Source: an uncultured Lachnospiraceae bacterium
GTDB taxonomy: Bacteria > Bacillota > Clostridia > Lachnospirales > Lachnospiraceae
Reading direction: 5' to 3'
Assembly (NCBI GenBank): GCA_900539175.1
Contig: UQAW01000013.1
Span: forward strand, 5,908-69,907
DNA: 64,000 nt
How positions within the stretch are numbered: position 1 is the first letter of the stretch; each line of letters starts with the position of its first letter. A program made the translations under genes and the position numbers. The notes beneath the pieces are model-generated. The model was given only the letters and a program-made list of their open reading frames with translations. It made no database searches and had not been told where the DNA came from. Of this stretch, positions 27,777-37,245 are shown piece by piece.

Positions 27777-28620
27777 ATACCTCCGGTTTTACACAATTCT
27801 CTAACTTCCATTCAATATCATAGTCTGCAAACTCTTTTGGATGTACTGCCTTTTCGATGATAGAAAATCCTCTCTGAATCTTTCCCGATGAAACTGCCGG
27901 TGTTTTCTCGCTATGCTGCCACCAGTATAACCTGCACACTTCCATACTGCCTTCAGGTCTTGCGGAAGAAGCATCATTTTCAAACAATGTTTTTAATGCC
28001 TCTTTCAGAATCTCCGCATCCTCCTGTGAAAATCCGGTCTTTTCAGCCAACTGAACATTAACGCTGCCCATAACCCGATACACTGCAAACCCGATTCTGT
28101 GTTTTGTTCCCATGGTATCGGATGCTTTACTTTCTTTTCCGGATTCACTGTTGACGCTTTTAGTAATCTGCATACTGATTACGTCAACCGGAGATAAACT
28201 TACCGCCTGATGAATAGAAACCGGCCCCCGGACCCCGAAAGAAACATCCTCTCCCTTAAATGCAAATACCTGTCCGAAGCTGCGGACATCCAACCATTCC
28301 CGGCATGCAATTTGGGCACATAAATCTCTGTCTGCTTTTTTCCTTTTTGCTATTTCTTTTTTTAATTCCTCACATCCGTCTGCTCTGTCCTTCAAACTGG
28401 TAAAGGAATCGTCGGAACGATCATCTGACTGAACGAATATCTTCTGCCCCAAATCTTGCATACGATTCCTGATTTTTCGTTTAATACATACATCTGACAT
28501 TTCACCACAACCATCCAGATTTGTTCGCGGACGATTGCCATTCAGCGGATCCCCATTCGGATTGGCATTCAAAGCACTTATAAACAGCGTAAAATCAATT
28601 TTTCCTTTCAAATCACTCAT
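27763..28620 (-). CDS. cas7: Cas7 (Csd2) backbone of the type I-C Cascade
   Basis: Repeated backbone subunit that coats the crRNA spacer. The 285-residue product starts KIDFTLFISALNANPNGDPL with GNRPRTNLDGCGEMSDVCIKR, the Csd2 signature, followed by DVRSFGQVFAF and GPVSIHQAVSLSPVDV. Length and motif order match Csd2/Csh2 proteins. It is coupled to cas8c by a 4-bp overlap. Confidence 0.95.
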   Translation of the reverse strand: MSDLKGKIDFTLFISALNANPNGDPLNGNRPRTNLDGCGEMSDVCIKRKIRNRMQDLGQKIFVQSDDRSDDSFTSLKDRADGCEELKKEIAKRKKADRDLCAQIACREWLDVRSFGQVFAFKGEDVSFGVRGPVSIHQAVSLSPVDVISMQITKSVNSESGKESKASDTMGTKHRIGFAVYRVMGSVNVQLAEKTGFSQEDAEILKEALKTLFENDASSARPEGSMEVCRLYWWQHSEKTPAVSSGKIQRGFSIIEKAVHPKEFADYDIEWKLENCVKPEVYEFV

Positions 28621-30581
28621 GATTCATTTCCTCCTTCATTTTCCTCTATTTTCGTATTTTTCAACTCATAAGACTGACTGTGAAATCCAAGCAAATACAG
28701 GCCGTCCAGACTACCATTCTCTTTAAAATTCTCTTCTGTGAACAACTGACAGATCTTATCGATTAAATTTTCGTAGTACCGTCTTTCACCGATTTTCAGC
28801 TTATTAAAATAAGGCTGCAGGTTCTCTTCAATCACCTTCCATGTTTCAAAGGGACGCTGTGAAAATGTACTCATATATCTTTTTGCATTCGTTACCCTTG
28901 CCTTGTCCTTCTCTTTATCAAAGGTTCGGTATTCTACCCGATCCGCCACAGCCAACAATCTCCCGTACAAATAACTTCTGTCCTCACACTTCGTATTTAA
29001 TGCCACATTCCATTCCTCCTCATCATATTGTTCTTTCCGCTGCTTTTTAATAAAAGAACACGCCAACGTCAAGATTCGTTCCCAATTATATCGTTCCTTA
29101 TATGCCTGGGGATTTGACGCTCTCAAAATTGCTTTTGAAACAAAATCTGACGGTAGCGGTCTTGCATCCCAGATACAGGGCAGCAGACGCCTGCTGATCC
29201 GCGAATATAATTTTTTACTGTTTTGGTCAATAATAGTCAAACTGCCATTGGATTCCGTTCCAAAAAGAATATCTGCTATATCCTTCACTCCCACCATTCC
29301 CAAGAATTTATAGCTCTGTCCTTCTTTTCGTTTCGTATGAATCCATTCACACTCCTTATGCCACTTTTTGATATTTTCCAGGTATCGGGAAGTATCCAGA
29401 CTTTTGTATTCCATCAATGCCAAACGCCCTGTTGTGGCAGCATCAAAAGCCATCAGTATCATTCTGGATGACTGTTCAAACTGCCTTCCGTATCCTTCCA
29501 TAGCCGAATAAAATCTGTCTGCTTCTACCGAATTTCCGCTCCACTCATCCCCTTGACTATCTTCGCAAAACTCAACCATATTCTCTTCATAGTTATCGCA
29601 AATGGCATCAGTGTCCTGGTCCCACTGAGGCATTGGCTTCAGATCTGATTCCCAGGTAATCATAGAAAGTGTATCAAAGCTATGCCCCTGCTTTCGAATC
29701 AACCATTTCAGTGCATTATGTGCTTTCTGGGAAGTTTCTGCCCCTATGGCAAACGCCTGCTCTTTGTCTATAAAGCGACCCCGGAATGTATAATTCTCTT
29801 TATCATTGGCAGAAATCAACTTTGCCCCGTCACCTTCATTTCTTATCTTTTTTGGTTGTAAATAAGATATTGGCTCTTGTTTTCCAGACAAATAACATAA
29901 ACCAGATGTCTCTCCAAGTGTACGGTAATACCGTATAAAGCAATCCATTAATGTCTTGTCTTTCCAACACTCTTCTACAACTTCAGAATGATAATCATCC
30001 CAATTCTCACGGATACAGAAACGCACAAATGCCACATTCTGATTAATTCCCTGTATTTTTTCTTTTTCCGATAAATGCCCATTCTCGTCCAATATAAGTA
30101 CTTTTTTTGACAGAAGATCCTGTATTAATGTCTTCTTTATCAGATATTGATAGAGCGCACCCACTTTTTTATGGGAATATTCCGACAAATACCACTTTTT
30201 CAATCCCTGTATGTATAATTGGTAGCAACGTCCATTGTCCTTATCATCACTCTTGCAATATACTTCATAATCACCAGCCAGATATTTTAAATTGTCACAA
30301 AATGGATGGGGCTCTTTCCCCGCCGTTCGGCTGCCGGACTTCTCAGTCACAGGAATAATTGTCAGTTTTTCATCATTTTCCACTGGGACAGCGTTTATAA
30401 AATTTCCATCCTCATCAATAACGACCGTAATTTGTGCGGCAACAGTTGTGTGAAACGGCGGCAAAAGTACATACGGTATTTTCTCCTCACCATTTTTTGT
30501 GCGGTAGACCTTATACTCCATTCTGCCAACCCGCTCACTGTTTTTCTCATATACATCAATCAGTTCTTCTACCCAACTCAA
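28617..30581 (-). CDS. cas8c: Cas8c (Csd1) large subunit of type I-C Cascade
   Basis: Large subunit that recognises the PAM and recruits Cas3; in I-C the small Cas11-like subunit is translated from within this gene. The 654-residue product starts MSWVEELIDVYEKNSERVG and includes YHSEVVEECWKDKTLMDCFI, CYLSGKQEPISYLQPKKI and NVALNTKCEDRSYLYGRLLA, all typical of Csd1. The C-terminal 120 or so residues would correspond to the internal Cas11 product. 4-bp overlaps couple it to its neighbours. Confidence 0.95.
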   Translation of the reverse strand: MSWVEELIDVYEKNSERVGRMEYKVYRTKNGEEKIPYVLLPPFHTTVAAQITVVIDEDGNFINAVPVENDEKLTIIPVTEKSGSRTAGKEPHPFCDNLKYLAGDYEVYCKSDDKDNGRCYQLYIQGLKKWYLSEYSHKKVGALYQYLIKKTLIQDLLSKKVLILDENGHLSEKEKIQGINQNVAFVRFCIRENWDDYHSEVVEECWKDKTLMDCFIRYYRTLGETSGLCYLSGKQEPISYLQPKKIRNEGDGAKLISANDKENYTFRGRFIDKEQAFAIGAETSQKAHNALKWLIRKQGHSFDTLSMITWESDLKPMPQWDQDTDAICDNYEENMVEFCEDSQGDEWSGNSVEADRFYSAMEGYGRQFEQSSRMILMAFDAATTGRLALMEYKSLDTSRYLENIKKWHKECEWIHTKRKEGQSYKFLGMVGVKDIADILFGTESNGSLTIIDQNSKKLYSRISRRLLPCIWDARPLPSDFVSKAILRASNPQAYKERYNWERILTLACSFIKKQRKEQYDEEEWNVALNTKCEDRSYLYGRLLAVADRVEYRTFDKEKDKARVTNAKRYMSTFSQRPFETWKVIEENLQPYFNKLKIGERRYYENLIDKICQLFTEENFKENGSLDGLYLLGFHSQSYELKNTKIEENEGGNES

Positions 30582-31330
30582 CCTCCCGCCTCCTCATCCG
30601 TAAATTCATCCAAACCAATAAAGTTCTTATGATCCTTACCATAGATTTTTACACTCATTTCCTTTATATGGCGTTTTTCCGTACATGCTTCTGGTCTTGC
30701 AAATTCTATAAAGCCGCCCTTCTTCATGACCGGATGCCAAAAGCGCACTGTCATCTTATTCTTGTCTTCCGGAAGTATTGCTTCATCAGCATATGTAATC
30801 CCATGATACATAAAACCGTAAGCCACTTCCCCCGGCATATCATCATAATAACTTTTGCCTTCTCCAAACACACATGGTTCTACAAATCCTTGACATTCCC
30901 GCGTTCCCAGAAAAATATCCCTGCGGCCGCCCCTGGCATTCATTCGTTTTGCAATATTGTGATGCTTATGCTCATTTCTGTCATCTGCCAAGTTTTCCCT
31001 ATTCATGTTAAACTCAAAATGTGCCCGTACCTGATAGCATACATCCTTTAAATAAGTATAATATGCCAGTTCATTTCCACCGTTATAACAAATCGGCCGC
31101 ACTGCCTTTGTCTCCGTCTGAATCGGATTCATCACACGGACAGCATCAACGATCCACATAATTGTAGGCTTCCAGTAAACGCTGTGTACAATCCCTTTCA
31201 GTGCTTCATATGTCGGTAAATGATAACTGGATTTTTCACCTCCTACACGTGTGACAGGATCTGAAAACAGCGCATAATCACCGCTTACCTGAAATTCTAT
31301 CGTATTTCTATATTTTTCCAATCTATTCAC
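30578..31330 (-). CDS. cas5: Cas5c, crRNA-processing endoribonuclease
   Basis: In type I-C, which lacks Cas6, Cas5 cuts the pre-crRNA and then caps the 5' handle in Cascade. The 250-residue product has IEFQVSGDYALFSDPVTRVGGEKSSYHLP, YEALKGIVHSVYW and NRENLADDRNEHKHHNIAKR, the last being the basic/His region expected to hold catalytic residues. No cas6 is present in the locus, which fits. The start is a GTG overlapping the cas3 stop by 4 bp, with AAGAGGGG upstream. Confidence 0.95.
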   Translation of the reverse strand: MNRLEKYRNTIEFQVSGDYALFSDPVTRVGGEKSSYHLPTYEALKGIVHSVYWKPTIMWIVDAVRVMNPIQTETKAVRPICYNGGNELAYYTYLKDVCYQVRAHFEFNMNRENLADDRNEHKHHNIAKRMNARGGRRDIFLGTRECQGFVEPCVFGEGKSYYDDMPGEVAYGFMYHGITYADEAILPEDKNKMTVRFWHPVMKKGGFIEFARPEACTEKRHIKEMSVKIYGKDHKNFIGLDEFTDEEAGG

Positions 31331-33765
31331 CCCTCTTTTCCAAAAAATAAATCGTCTAATTTAGGAGAATCCAAGACACCAACTTTTTTATCATAGTAGC
31401 CATCCACTAATACAGACACTGCTCCTTTGCATATACTGCTGTCGATCGCGTTGTTCAGCTTCTCTTTTTTCTGCAATGATATACCTACTGTATAACTTTG
31501 TAATTTACGCAATTCCAGCCTTTGTTCACTTAACTTCAAATACGGATCACGTAATTTTTCAATCGCTTGCTTTGCATAACTGTCATAGGGAACGACAACC
31601 GTTACCTTTTCATCCTCCGGTATTACCTCGAAGAGTTCACCCGCCATTTTAAAAGCCTGAACCAATGGAATCTTTATCGGTTGGTTTTTATGCTTTCGCT
31701 TAAATTGTTCCTGTCCAATCCTGTTCCAGGATAGCAAATCCACAAGATTTATAGTTGTGTTTCCAATTGTTCTCGGATATTTCGTCTCTTCTGTTTTACT
31801 GCTGAAATAATTTTTATAGTAGGCCTCAATTGCTTTTTGCGAATCCAACCGTTTGTCATAATACTCCGGATGAATCCTATATTGATATAATACTTTTTCC
31901 AAAGCACTCTGGGCGTCTCTGATCTCTGTTAAATGAGAAAGATTTTCGGCCTTTGCAGACATCCTTACTATATATACTTTACATAATTCCCAAAACTCTT
32001 TATGTCTGTTACAGCGACCTGCCGCCTGAACCACACTGTCCAGACCAGCCATAGACCGAATTACCGTCGAAAATGAAAAATCGACTCCTGCTTCTACAAG
32101 CTGCGTGCTGACACATATGATTGGCCTTCTAAGTTTTAACGCCTTTTTTATTTCCTCTAATTCTTCCTGCCTGTTTCTGGCACACATATTCGTACTCAAA
32201 TGATAAAGTTCTGCTTCATCATGATCGCTGCTTTTTAATAATTCATACAAATCTCTCGCACATTTTTTTGTATTTACAATAATCAGAATACTTTTTTGTT
32301 TCTGAAATAAGTGCCAAACAAACGCCTCTAAATCTTCGATTTCCATTCCCCCGTCACACAAATCTGTTTTATCTTCAATAACCGTACGCTGAAACACTTC
32401 CGCATACCGTTCAACATCTCCGGCCATCTCTGGTGAATCAAAGATACGATTTTCAGGCAATGGTGCCAGCGATGGCTGTGTAGCAGAGCAGAGAACAACC
32501 GTTGTATTGCAAAATGCCGTTAAAAAGTTCACTGCCAAATGAAATAATTCCGTGCATCTTGTGGGGATTGCCTGTATTTCATCAAAAATGATGATACTGT
32601 TGCAAAGCTGATGCATCCTTCTCAGATAACTCTTCCGGTCGGAGAACAACGTGTTCAACACTTGTACCGCTGTTGTCACAATAATTGGGCTGTCCCATGT
32701 CTCCGTAAGTTTCCTGTATTTTAATTCTTCCTTCTCATCCTCATAAACAACATTACAATGATGCTCCAGAACAATCTCATCCATTCCCACAGCCTTTCGT
32801 ATTTCTTTGGCATTCTGTTCCAGAATAGAATTATAGGGCGCTACATATATAATATGCTTTTTACCAAATTTTTCAGCATGGTGCAAAGCAAATCGTAAAC
32901 TGCTGAATGTTTTCCCCGCTCCGGTTGGTACCGTAAGCCGATACAAACGTCCCAGACAACCGGCAGCAAGCCTGCAAACTTCGGATATCTTCTGGCGATA
33001 TTTATTTATCGAATCTTCTTTTTGTTCTGTCTTTTCCCCCAGTTTTTTCAGAAAAGTCTCAAAATGACTAACGGATTTTTCCCAGATTCTTTTCGTCTCT
33101 TTTATTGTAAGGCGTACTGGCAACGATGTTTCATCGAAGAAACTTGCAGTATCACTCCAGTCACTGTCTATAAGAATAGAGAGCAAAAGTCGTTCATACA
33201 TTCCAAAATAGAAATATTTATGCCCATATTCTTTCCCGTGTATCTTTACCTCATCCGAAATTTGTTTCAACATATGATTCACATCATCCATAGCCATCTG
33301 AAAACGTCGTTCCAGCAGTTCTTTATTTACAAACCCGAAATAACATTCCAATATCTTCTCAAAATCCGAAAAATTCTCATTCCTCATTTCGGATAACGTA
33401 ACTCCATGTTCTATGCTGATACAATCCTGAATACCATGATGAGAATAAACTGCTGTACTGATCATCTTTCCGCACAGGTTATTACCTTTTATTGTTTCCG
33501 CAATTTTCCCACCTGCAGTAGAGTGATCAATATGCCTCTTCCTTGTCTCTTTTCCATGCTCCAACACATCGTTCATATAAGACTGGAATTCTTCACAAAC
33601 TTTTCCGCAGTCATGTAAAATGCCATTCAGCCAGACAAGATTCTTCAATAGATCTAAAGGACAATTTTCTTCTGATAAACGACTCACGTTCAATAAATGA
33701 GAGGCTAAAGATTGTTTCCCTTTCGTCTCGGAATTCACATGAGCTACATATGGTACCTCTCTCAA
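31327..33765 (-). CDS. cas3: Cas3 helicase-nuclease
   Basis: Effector that unwinds and degrades target DNA after Cascade binding. The 812-residue product has an N-terminal HD nuclease with LHDCGK (His51-Asp52) and HIDHSTAG near 78-85. The superfamily 2 helicase has TVPTGAGKT near 278-286, IIFDEIQAIP (DEIQ box), SATQPS and a C-terminal QAAGRCNRH motif. All key residues are present. The TTG start at 33765 has no good ribosome site. An in-frame ATT at 33801, preceded by AGAAGGTG, would add MKQLSDETVF to the N-terminus and could be the true start. It is the first gene of the operon. Confidence 0.94.
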   Translation of the reverse strand: MREVPYVAHVNSETKGKQSLASHLLNVSRLSEENCPLDLLKNLVWLNGILHDCGKVCEEFQSYMNDVLEHGKETRKRHIDHSTAGGKIAETIKGNNLCGKMISTAVYSHHGIQDCISIEHGVTLSEMRNENFSDFEKILECYFGFVNKELLERRFQMAMDDVNHMLKQISDEVKIHGKEYGHKYFYFGMYERLLLSILIDSDWSDTASFFDETSLPVRLTIKETKRIWEKSVSHFETFLKKLGEKTEQKEDSINKYRQKISEVCRLAAGCLGRLYRLTVPTGAGKTFSSLRFALHHAEKFGKKHIIYVAPYNSILEQNAKEIRKAVGMDEIVLEHHCNVVYEDEKEELKYRKLTETWDSPIIVTTAVQVLNTLFSDRKSYLRRMHQLCNSIIIFDEIQAIPTRCTELFHLAVNFLTAFCNTTVVLCSATQPSLAPLPENRIFDSPEMAGDVERYAEVFQRTVIEDKTDLCDGGMEIEDLEAFVWHLFQKQKSILIIVNTKKCARDLYELLKSSDHDEAELYHLSTNMCARNRQEELEEIKKALKLRRPIICVSTQLVEAGVDFSFSTVIRSMAGLDSVVQAAGRCNRHKEFWELCKVYIVRMSAKAENLSHLTEIRDAQSALEKVLYQYRIHPEYYDKRLDSQKAIEAYYKNYFSSKTEETKYPRTIGNTTINLVDLLSWNRIGQEQFKRKHKNQPIKIPLVQAFKMAGELFEVIPEDEKVTVVVPYDSYAKQAIEKLRDPYLKLSEQRLELRKLQSYTVGISLQKKEKLNNAIDSSICKGAVSVLVDGYYDKKVGVLDSPKLDDLFFGKEG

Positions 33766-33867
33766 AAAAACTGTTTCATCACTAAGCTGTTTAATAGCAA
33801 CACCTTCTTTTTACATATTGTATAATTCACATTTATTTTTTAATTATCATTTGTATATTTCGTATAT

Positions 33868-33896
33868 ATTGTATCATGTATCTATTATATAAACAA
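33868..33896 (-). promoter_or_regulatory. Candidate cas operon promoter
   Basis: On the minus strand TTGTTT (33891-33896) and TACAAT (33868-33873) are 17 bases apart, about 70-100 bases before the cas3 start. The surrounding sequence is very AT-rich, so other choices exist. Confidence 0.45.
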
Positions 33897-33931
33897 TACC
33901 AATTTTATATTAAATATACATTTCAGACCAA

Positions 33932-33965
33932 ACAGACAAAATCTTAAAAATTATCTGTTTGGTCG
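33932..33965. promoter_or_regulatory. Inverted repeat upstream of the cas promoter
   Basis: ACCAAACAGA and TCTGTTTGGT form a perfect 10-bp inverted repeat around a 14-15-base AT-rich spacer, upstream of the proposed cas promoter. It could be an operator or a structural element; no known regulator motif is recognised. Confidence 0.4.
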
Positions 33966-33985
33966 ACTGTAGTTTTTCTCACAAT

Positions 33986-34029
33986 AAAAACAGTTACTTA
34001 CGTTATAAACCAAATAAGTAACTGTTTTT
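33986..34029. terminator. Bidirectional terminator between tRNAs and the cas operon
   Basis: AAAAACAGTTACTTA and TAAGTAACTGTTTTT form a perfect 15-bp stem with a 14-base loop. On the minus strand it ends the tRNA transcript about 155 bases after tRNA-Leu and shields the cas promoter. Confidence 0.85.
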
Positions 34030-34184
34030 GCTTTACTATGCAAGGTCAATTAAATTTCCACAGGAACCTCGAACATATTTATCATTTTATTCTACCATAA
34101 ATTCATATTTCAAAACAAAACTACTACATCCGCCCAAAACCAATAAAAAAAGACCAAATCCATATAGTTTCAGCCTTCCTAAAG

Positions 34185-34270
34185 TGCCGCAGACCGGAAT
34201 CGAACCGGTACGGGTATCACTACCCACGGGATTTTAAGTCCCGGGCGTCTGCCAGTTCCGCCACTGCGGC
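34185..34270 (-). tRNA. tRNA-Leu (UAA)
   Basis: An 86-base cloverleaf with acceptor GCCGCAG/CTGCGGC, anticodon stem CGGGA/TCCCG with loop CTTAAAA (anticodon TAA), a long variable arm typical of leucine tRNAs, and TpsiC arm CCGGTTCGATTCCGG. CCA is not encoded. Confidence 0.97.
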
Positions 34271-34345
34271 AAAATATTTATTTTAAACCTCTTTGCTTTT
34301 AAACAATGGATAGAGGCAGATTCAAACCTTTTTGTTTTTAAATAG

Positions 34346-34427
34346 TGGACGGAGGTGGATTCGAACCACCGAAGCAATTTGCAGCAGATTTACAGTCTGT
34401 CCCCTTTGGCCACTCGGGAATCCGTCC
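34346..34427 (-). tRNA. tRNA-Tyr (GUA)
   Basis: An 82-base cloverleaf with acceptor GGACGGA/TCCGTCC, anticodon stem CAGA/TCTG with loop CTGTAAA (anticodon GTA), a long variable arm and TpsiC arm GGTGGTTCGAATCCACC. CCA is not encoded. It is upstream of tRNA-Leu in the same transcript. Confidence 0.97.
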
Positions 34428-34456
34428 ATACATCAAAATAACTCTGACAAGATAAA

Positions 34457-34485
34457 ATTATAAAACATTTCTCCCGTAAATGCAA
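34457..34485 (-). promoter_or_regulatory. tRNA operon promoter
   Basis: On the minus strand TTGCAT (34480-34485) and TATAAT (34457-34462) are separated by 17 bases, 30 bases upstream of tRNA-Tyr. Confidence 0.75.
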
Positions 34486-34630
34486 GTCTATTTTCTAAAC
34501 TTTTGCGATTTATCATCCCCTCCTTCACATTCTCCGAAATCAATGCCTCTCCTTATCTCCCCATCTAACTGTCCCTCTTCTCTTCCACCTTTCTTGTCGT
34601 CCACGTCCTTCTCCAACTTCCAACTCCCAG

Positions 34631-34956
34631 AAAAGCCGTCGTTCCTGCTGCTGATGCCCGGCGCCTGCGCATTCCTGACAGACAGCAGGGCAGGCGAGAG
34701 GATCTTTGCAGCCTTTTTAGAAGGTCTTAGTGAAAAACTCCGGGAATTTCGCTGATTGATGCGGGTATACCAGACCCGCATCAAAGGTGCACTGAGTCAG
34801 AAAACCATCAGGTTTTCTGGCGAATTGCACCGCTTCAGCGAAATTCCCGGAGTTTTTCACTTAGACCTTCTTAAAGGCGAAACCCATCCTCAAGCCGCCC
34901 TGCTGTCTGTCGGGAATACGCAGGTGCCGGGCAGCGGCAGCAGGAACGACGGTCTT
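34631..34956 (-). repeat. Long inverted-repeat element A with three-way junction
   Basis: Arms of about 120 bases pair imperfectly. The left arm has GCCGTCGTTCCTGCTGC and CCGGGAATTTCGCTGA; the right arm mirrors both. The arms enclose two hairpins: GATGCGGGT/ACCCGCATC (34758-34782) and GGTGC...GCACC (34786-34831). The latter has the internal loops AATTCGCC and ACTCAGT and a TGAT loop when read on the minus strand. The same plan, with the same loops, occurs in the element at 48413-48762. It carries open frames on both strands only because of its symmetry; none looks like a gene. Orientation is given relative to the 48-kb copy. Confidence 0.8.
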
Positions 34957-34980
34957 TTCGTCCGTCTCCACCCCCTACCG

Positions 34981-37089
34981 TCAGACACTTTTCTCGGAAG
35001 TTTCTTCTTTCCTGTGCAGCACCACCGCTGACAATGGAAATAAATCCAGACTGACACTTCCCGCCTTAACCTCCCGGGTCTTAACTGTCGTTGAAAATCC
35101 AATTGCATTGGTACTGAACACTTCATCAATAGTCGTATCTTTTGTCCGCGGAATCTCTGCCTCCCAGACAGATACATTTACATGCGCCTGCTCTGAACGG
35201 TTATTAATTACCACAATAACCTGTTCATCCTGACTAAACCGGGCGTAAGCAATGATATTATAATCTTTATGTAAAAATTTCAAAGATCCGCTGGTCAACA
35301 CCTCATATCTCTTATGGAGACTAATAATATTCTTATAAAATCTGAGTAATTCGCGATCCTCATGCCCCCATGGATAGGTTCTGCGGCTGTCCGGATCGGT
35401 AAAGCCACAAACACCTGCTTCATCACCATAATAAAGTGTAGGTGCTCCCGGCAAAGTCATCTGAATAATTACAGCCTCACGCAATACTGCCTTATTGACA
35501 TTCTCACTAGCTGCTTCCGATGCAGCATTGCCAATTCTTCCTACCCAGCGATTCGTTCTGGTCAGAAATCTGGAATGATCATGATTATCCAGTTCATTCA
35601 TGGCTGTTTCCAGAGACTGACGGTAGAACTGAGTGGATTGATAGGAAATCGTATCAATAAACACATCTGCATTTCCCAACAGATCCTGTCGAAACTGGTC
35701 ACTGTGTTTCTCCATTCCCGTCAGGAACCAGGATACCGGCTCCATAAAGGCATCATAGTTCATAATTGTATCCCACTGATCTCCCTGCAGCCATGACCGC
35801 GCATCCCCGTAATGTTCTGCAAGAACGATTGCCTCGGGATTCGCCTCTTTTACCACTTTGCGGAATTCCTGCCAGAACCTGTGGTTAAACTCTGAAGAAT
35901 GCCCCAGGTCCGCTGCCACATCCAGACGCCATCCATCCGCATTAAACGGCGGAGATACCCATTTGCGCGCTATACGCATAATATCCTCCATCAGCTTTGG
36001 AGAATCTTCATAATTCATTTTGGGCAAAGTGTCGTGCCCCCACCATCCGTCATAGAACTCATTATATGGCCATTCATGTTCGTTATGGAATTTGAAAAAG
36101 CTGTTGTACGGGCTGTCTTTCTCTACATACGCCCCTTTCTCATATCCTTCTTCTCTTTCATAAATCCGCTCTCTGTCCAGCCACTTATTAAAAGAACCGC
36201 AATGATTGAATACACCGTCCAGAATAATCTTCATACCCCTCTTATGAACTTCCTCCACAAGCTGTATGAATAACTGATTGCTGGCTTCCAGGTTCTCAAT
36301 ATTCGTCACACGATTGATGTATCTTGTGGCATGCGTATTATCCCTGTCACCCTCATGCAACAGCTCCCCATGGTCACTGACAATCTTACCAAAATGAGGA
36401 TCTACATAATCATAATCCTGAATATCATACTTATGATTCGACGGAGATACGAAAATAGGATTCAGATAAATTACCTGAATACCCAGATTCTGCAGATAAT
36501 CTAATTTATCCATTACACCCTGGAGATCACCGCCGTAAAAATTATACACATCCATAGCATCCGGCGTTTTTGACCAATCTTCTATTTTTGTGACATGCTT
36601 ATTGATATAGTAATATTCGTTTGTCTCTACATCATTACTTGTATCACCATTGCAGAAACGATCCACATAAATCTGATAGGTGACTGCCCCCTTAGCCCAA
36701 TCAGGCGTCTTATATCCCGGAATAATACCAAAAGAATATTCTTCCCGCAGTTCTCTGGTCACACCTAATTTATTATAAAAACAATGGATTTTTCCGCAGC
36801 ACACCTCAAAATAATAATGAAGCGGCTTGTCTTCCAGCTGAATCTGAATCTCATAAAAGTCAAACCCATGTTTACTCATTCCAACTCTCATGGGGGTTCG
36901 GGCAGAGCCGCTGATAAAATATACCGCATCCACATTATTCTTCATCGTTCGGAAACGAATCGTCACCAGATCACCCGGCTCCGGTTCAAAGGGTGTCCTG
37001 TATTGTCTCGTTTCGTCACTATGCAACGCTCTTTTATTAAATACAGCTCGCATCTGCGTAATGTACTGCTGTTTTCTCTCTATATCCAT
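34981..37089 (-). CDS. GH13 alpha-amylase/neopullulanase-type glycoside hydrolase
   Basis: Intracellular alpha-glucan hydrolase of 702 residues with no signal peptide. A starch-binding-like N-terminal beta domain (residues 1-125) precedes the catalytic barrel (VTYQIYVDRFCNGD). Catalytic residues are Asp390 in DGWRLDVAADL, Glu425 in VLAEHYG and the Asp in NHDHSRF near 504. GVFNHCGSF and the region III-IV order match neopullulanase, cyclomaltodextrinase and maltogenic amylase. The C-terminal beta domain is complete. The likely role is breakdown of imported maltodextrins; substrate preference cannot be read from sequence alone. It stands alone between a tRNA operon and ftsH. Confidence 0.88.
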   Translation of the reverse strand: MDIERKQQYITQMRAVFNKRALHSDETRQYRTPFEPEPGDLVTIRFRTMKNNVDAVYFISGSARTPMRVGMSKHGFDFYEIQIQLEDKPLHYYFEVCCGKIHCFYNKLGVTRELREEYSFGIIPGYKTPDWAKGAVTYQIYVDRFCNGDTSNDVETNEYYYINKHVTKIEDWSKTPDAMDVYNFYGGDLQGVMDKLDYLQNLGIQVIYLNPIFVSPSNHKYDIQDYDYVDPHFGKIVSDHGELLHEGDRDNTHATRYINRVTNIENLEASNQLFIQLVEEVHKRGMKIILDGVFNHCGSFNKWLDRERIYEREEGYEKGAYVEKDSPYNSFFKFHNEHEWPYNEFYDGWWGHDTLPKMNYEDSPKLMEDIMRIARKWVSPPFNADGWRLDVAADLGHSSEFNHRFWQEFRKVVKEANPEAIVLAEHYGDARSWLQGDQWDTIMNYDAFMEPVSWFLTGMEKHSDQFRQDLLGNADVFIDTISYQSTQFYRQSLETAMNELDNHDHSRFLTRTNRWVGRIGNAASEAASENVNKAVLREAVIIQMTLPGAPTLYYGDEAGVCGFTDPDSRRTYPWGHEDRELLRFYKNIISLHKRYEVLTSGSLKFLHKDYNIIAYARFSQDEQVIVVINNRSEQAHVNVSVWEAEIPRTKDTTIDEVFSTNAIGFSTTVKTREVKAGSVSLDLFPLSAVVLHRKEETSEKSV

Positions 37090-37192
37090 ACTTTGACCTC
37101 GCTTCTTCCCTCTTCTCTCTCTATTTTACTCCAACTTCTTCTCCGTAACAAGTAAATATCCAAAATTATATGATACCAAGTTCAGTCAAATT

Positions 37193-37245
37193 CAAAAGAC
37201 CCTGCATTTTCATGCAAACATGAAACGCATAACCATTTGACCCTG
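37193..37245 (+). repeat. Copy of the CATGCAAgCATGAAA dispersed repeat
   Basis: Contains TTTTCATGCAAACATGAAAC and GCATAACCATTTGACCCTGG, matching the 20.48-20.52 kb copy with a few changes. The hairpin TTTCATG/CATGAAA is preserved. Confidence 0.7.

Noticed and set aside
34480..34784. Open frames of 91 and 98 residues on opposite strands
   Set aside because: They lie in the arms and flank of inverted-repeat element A, have no ribosome sites and no family resemblance.
34981..37089. Secreted amylase
   Set aside because: No signal peptide or cell-wall anchor is present; it is treated as intracellular.
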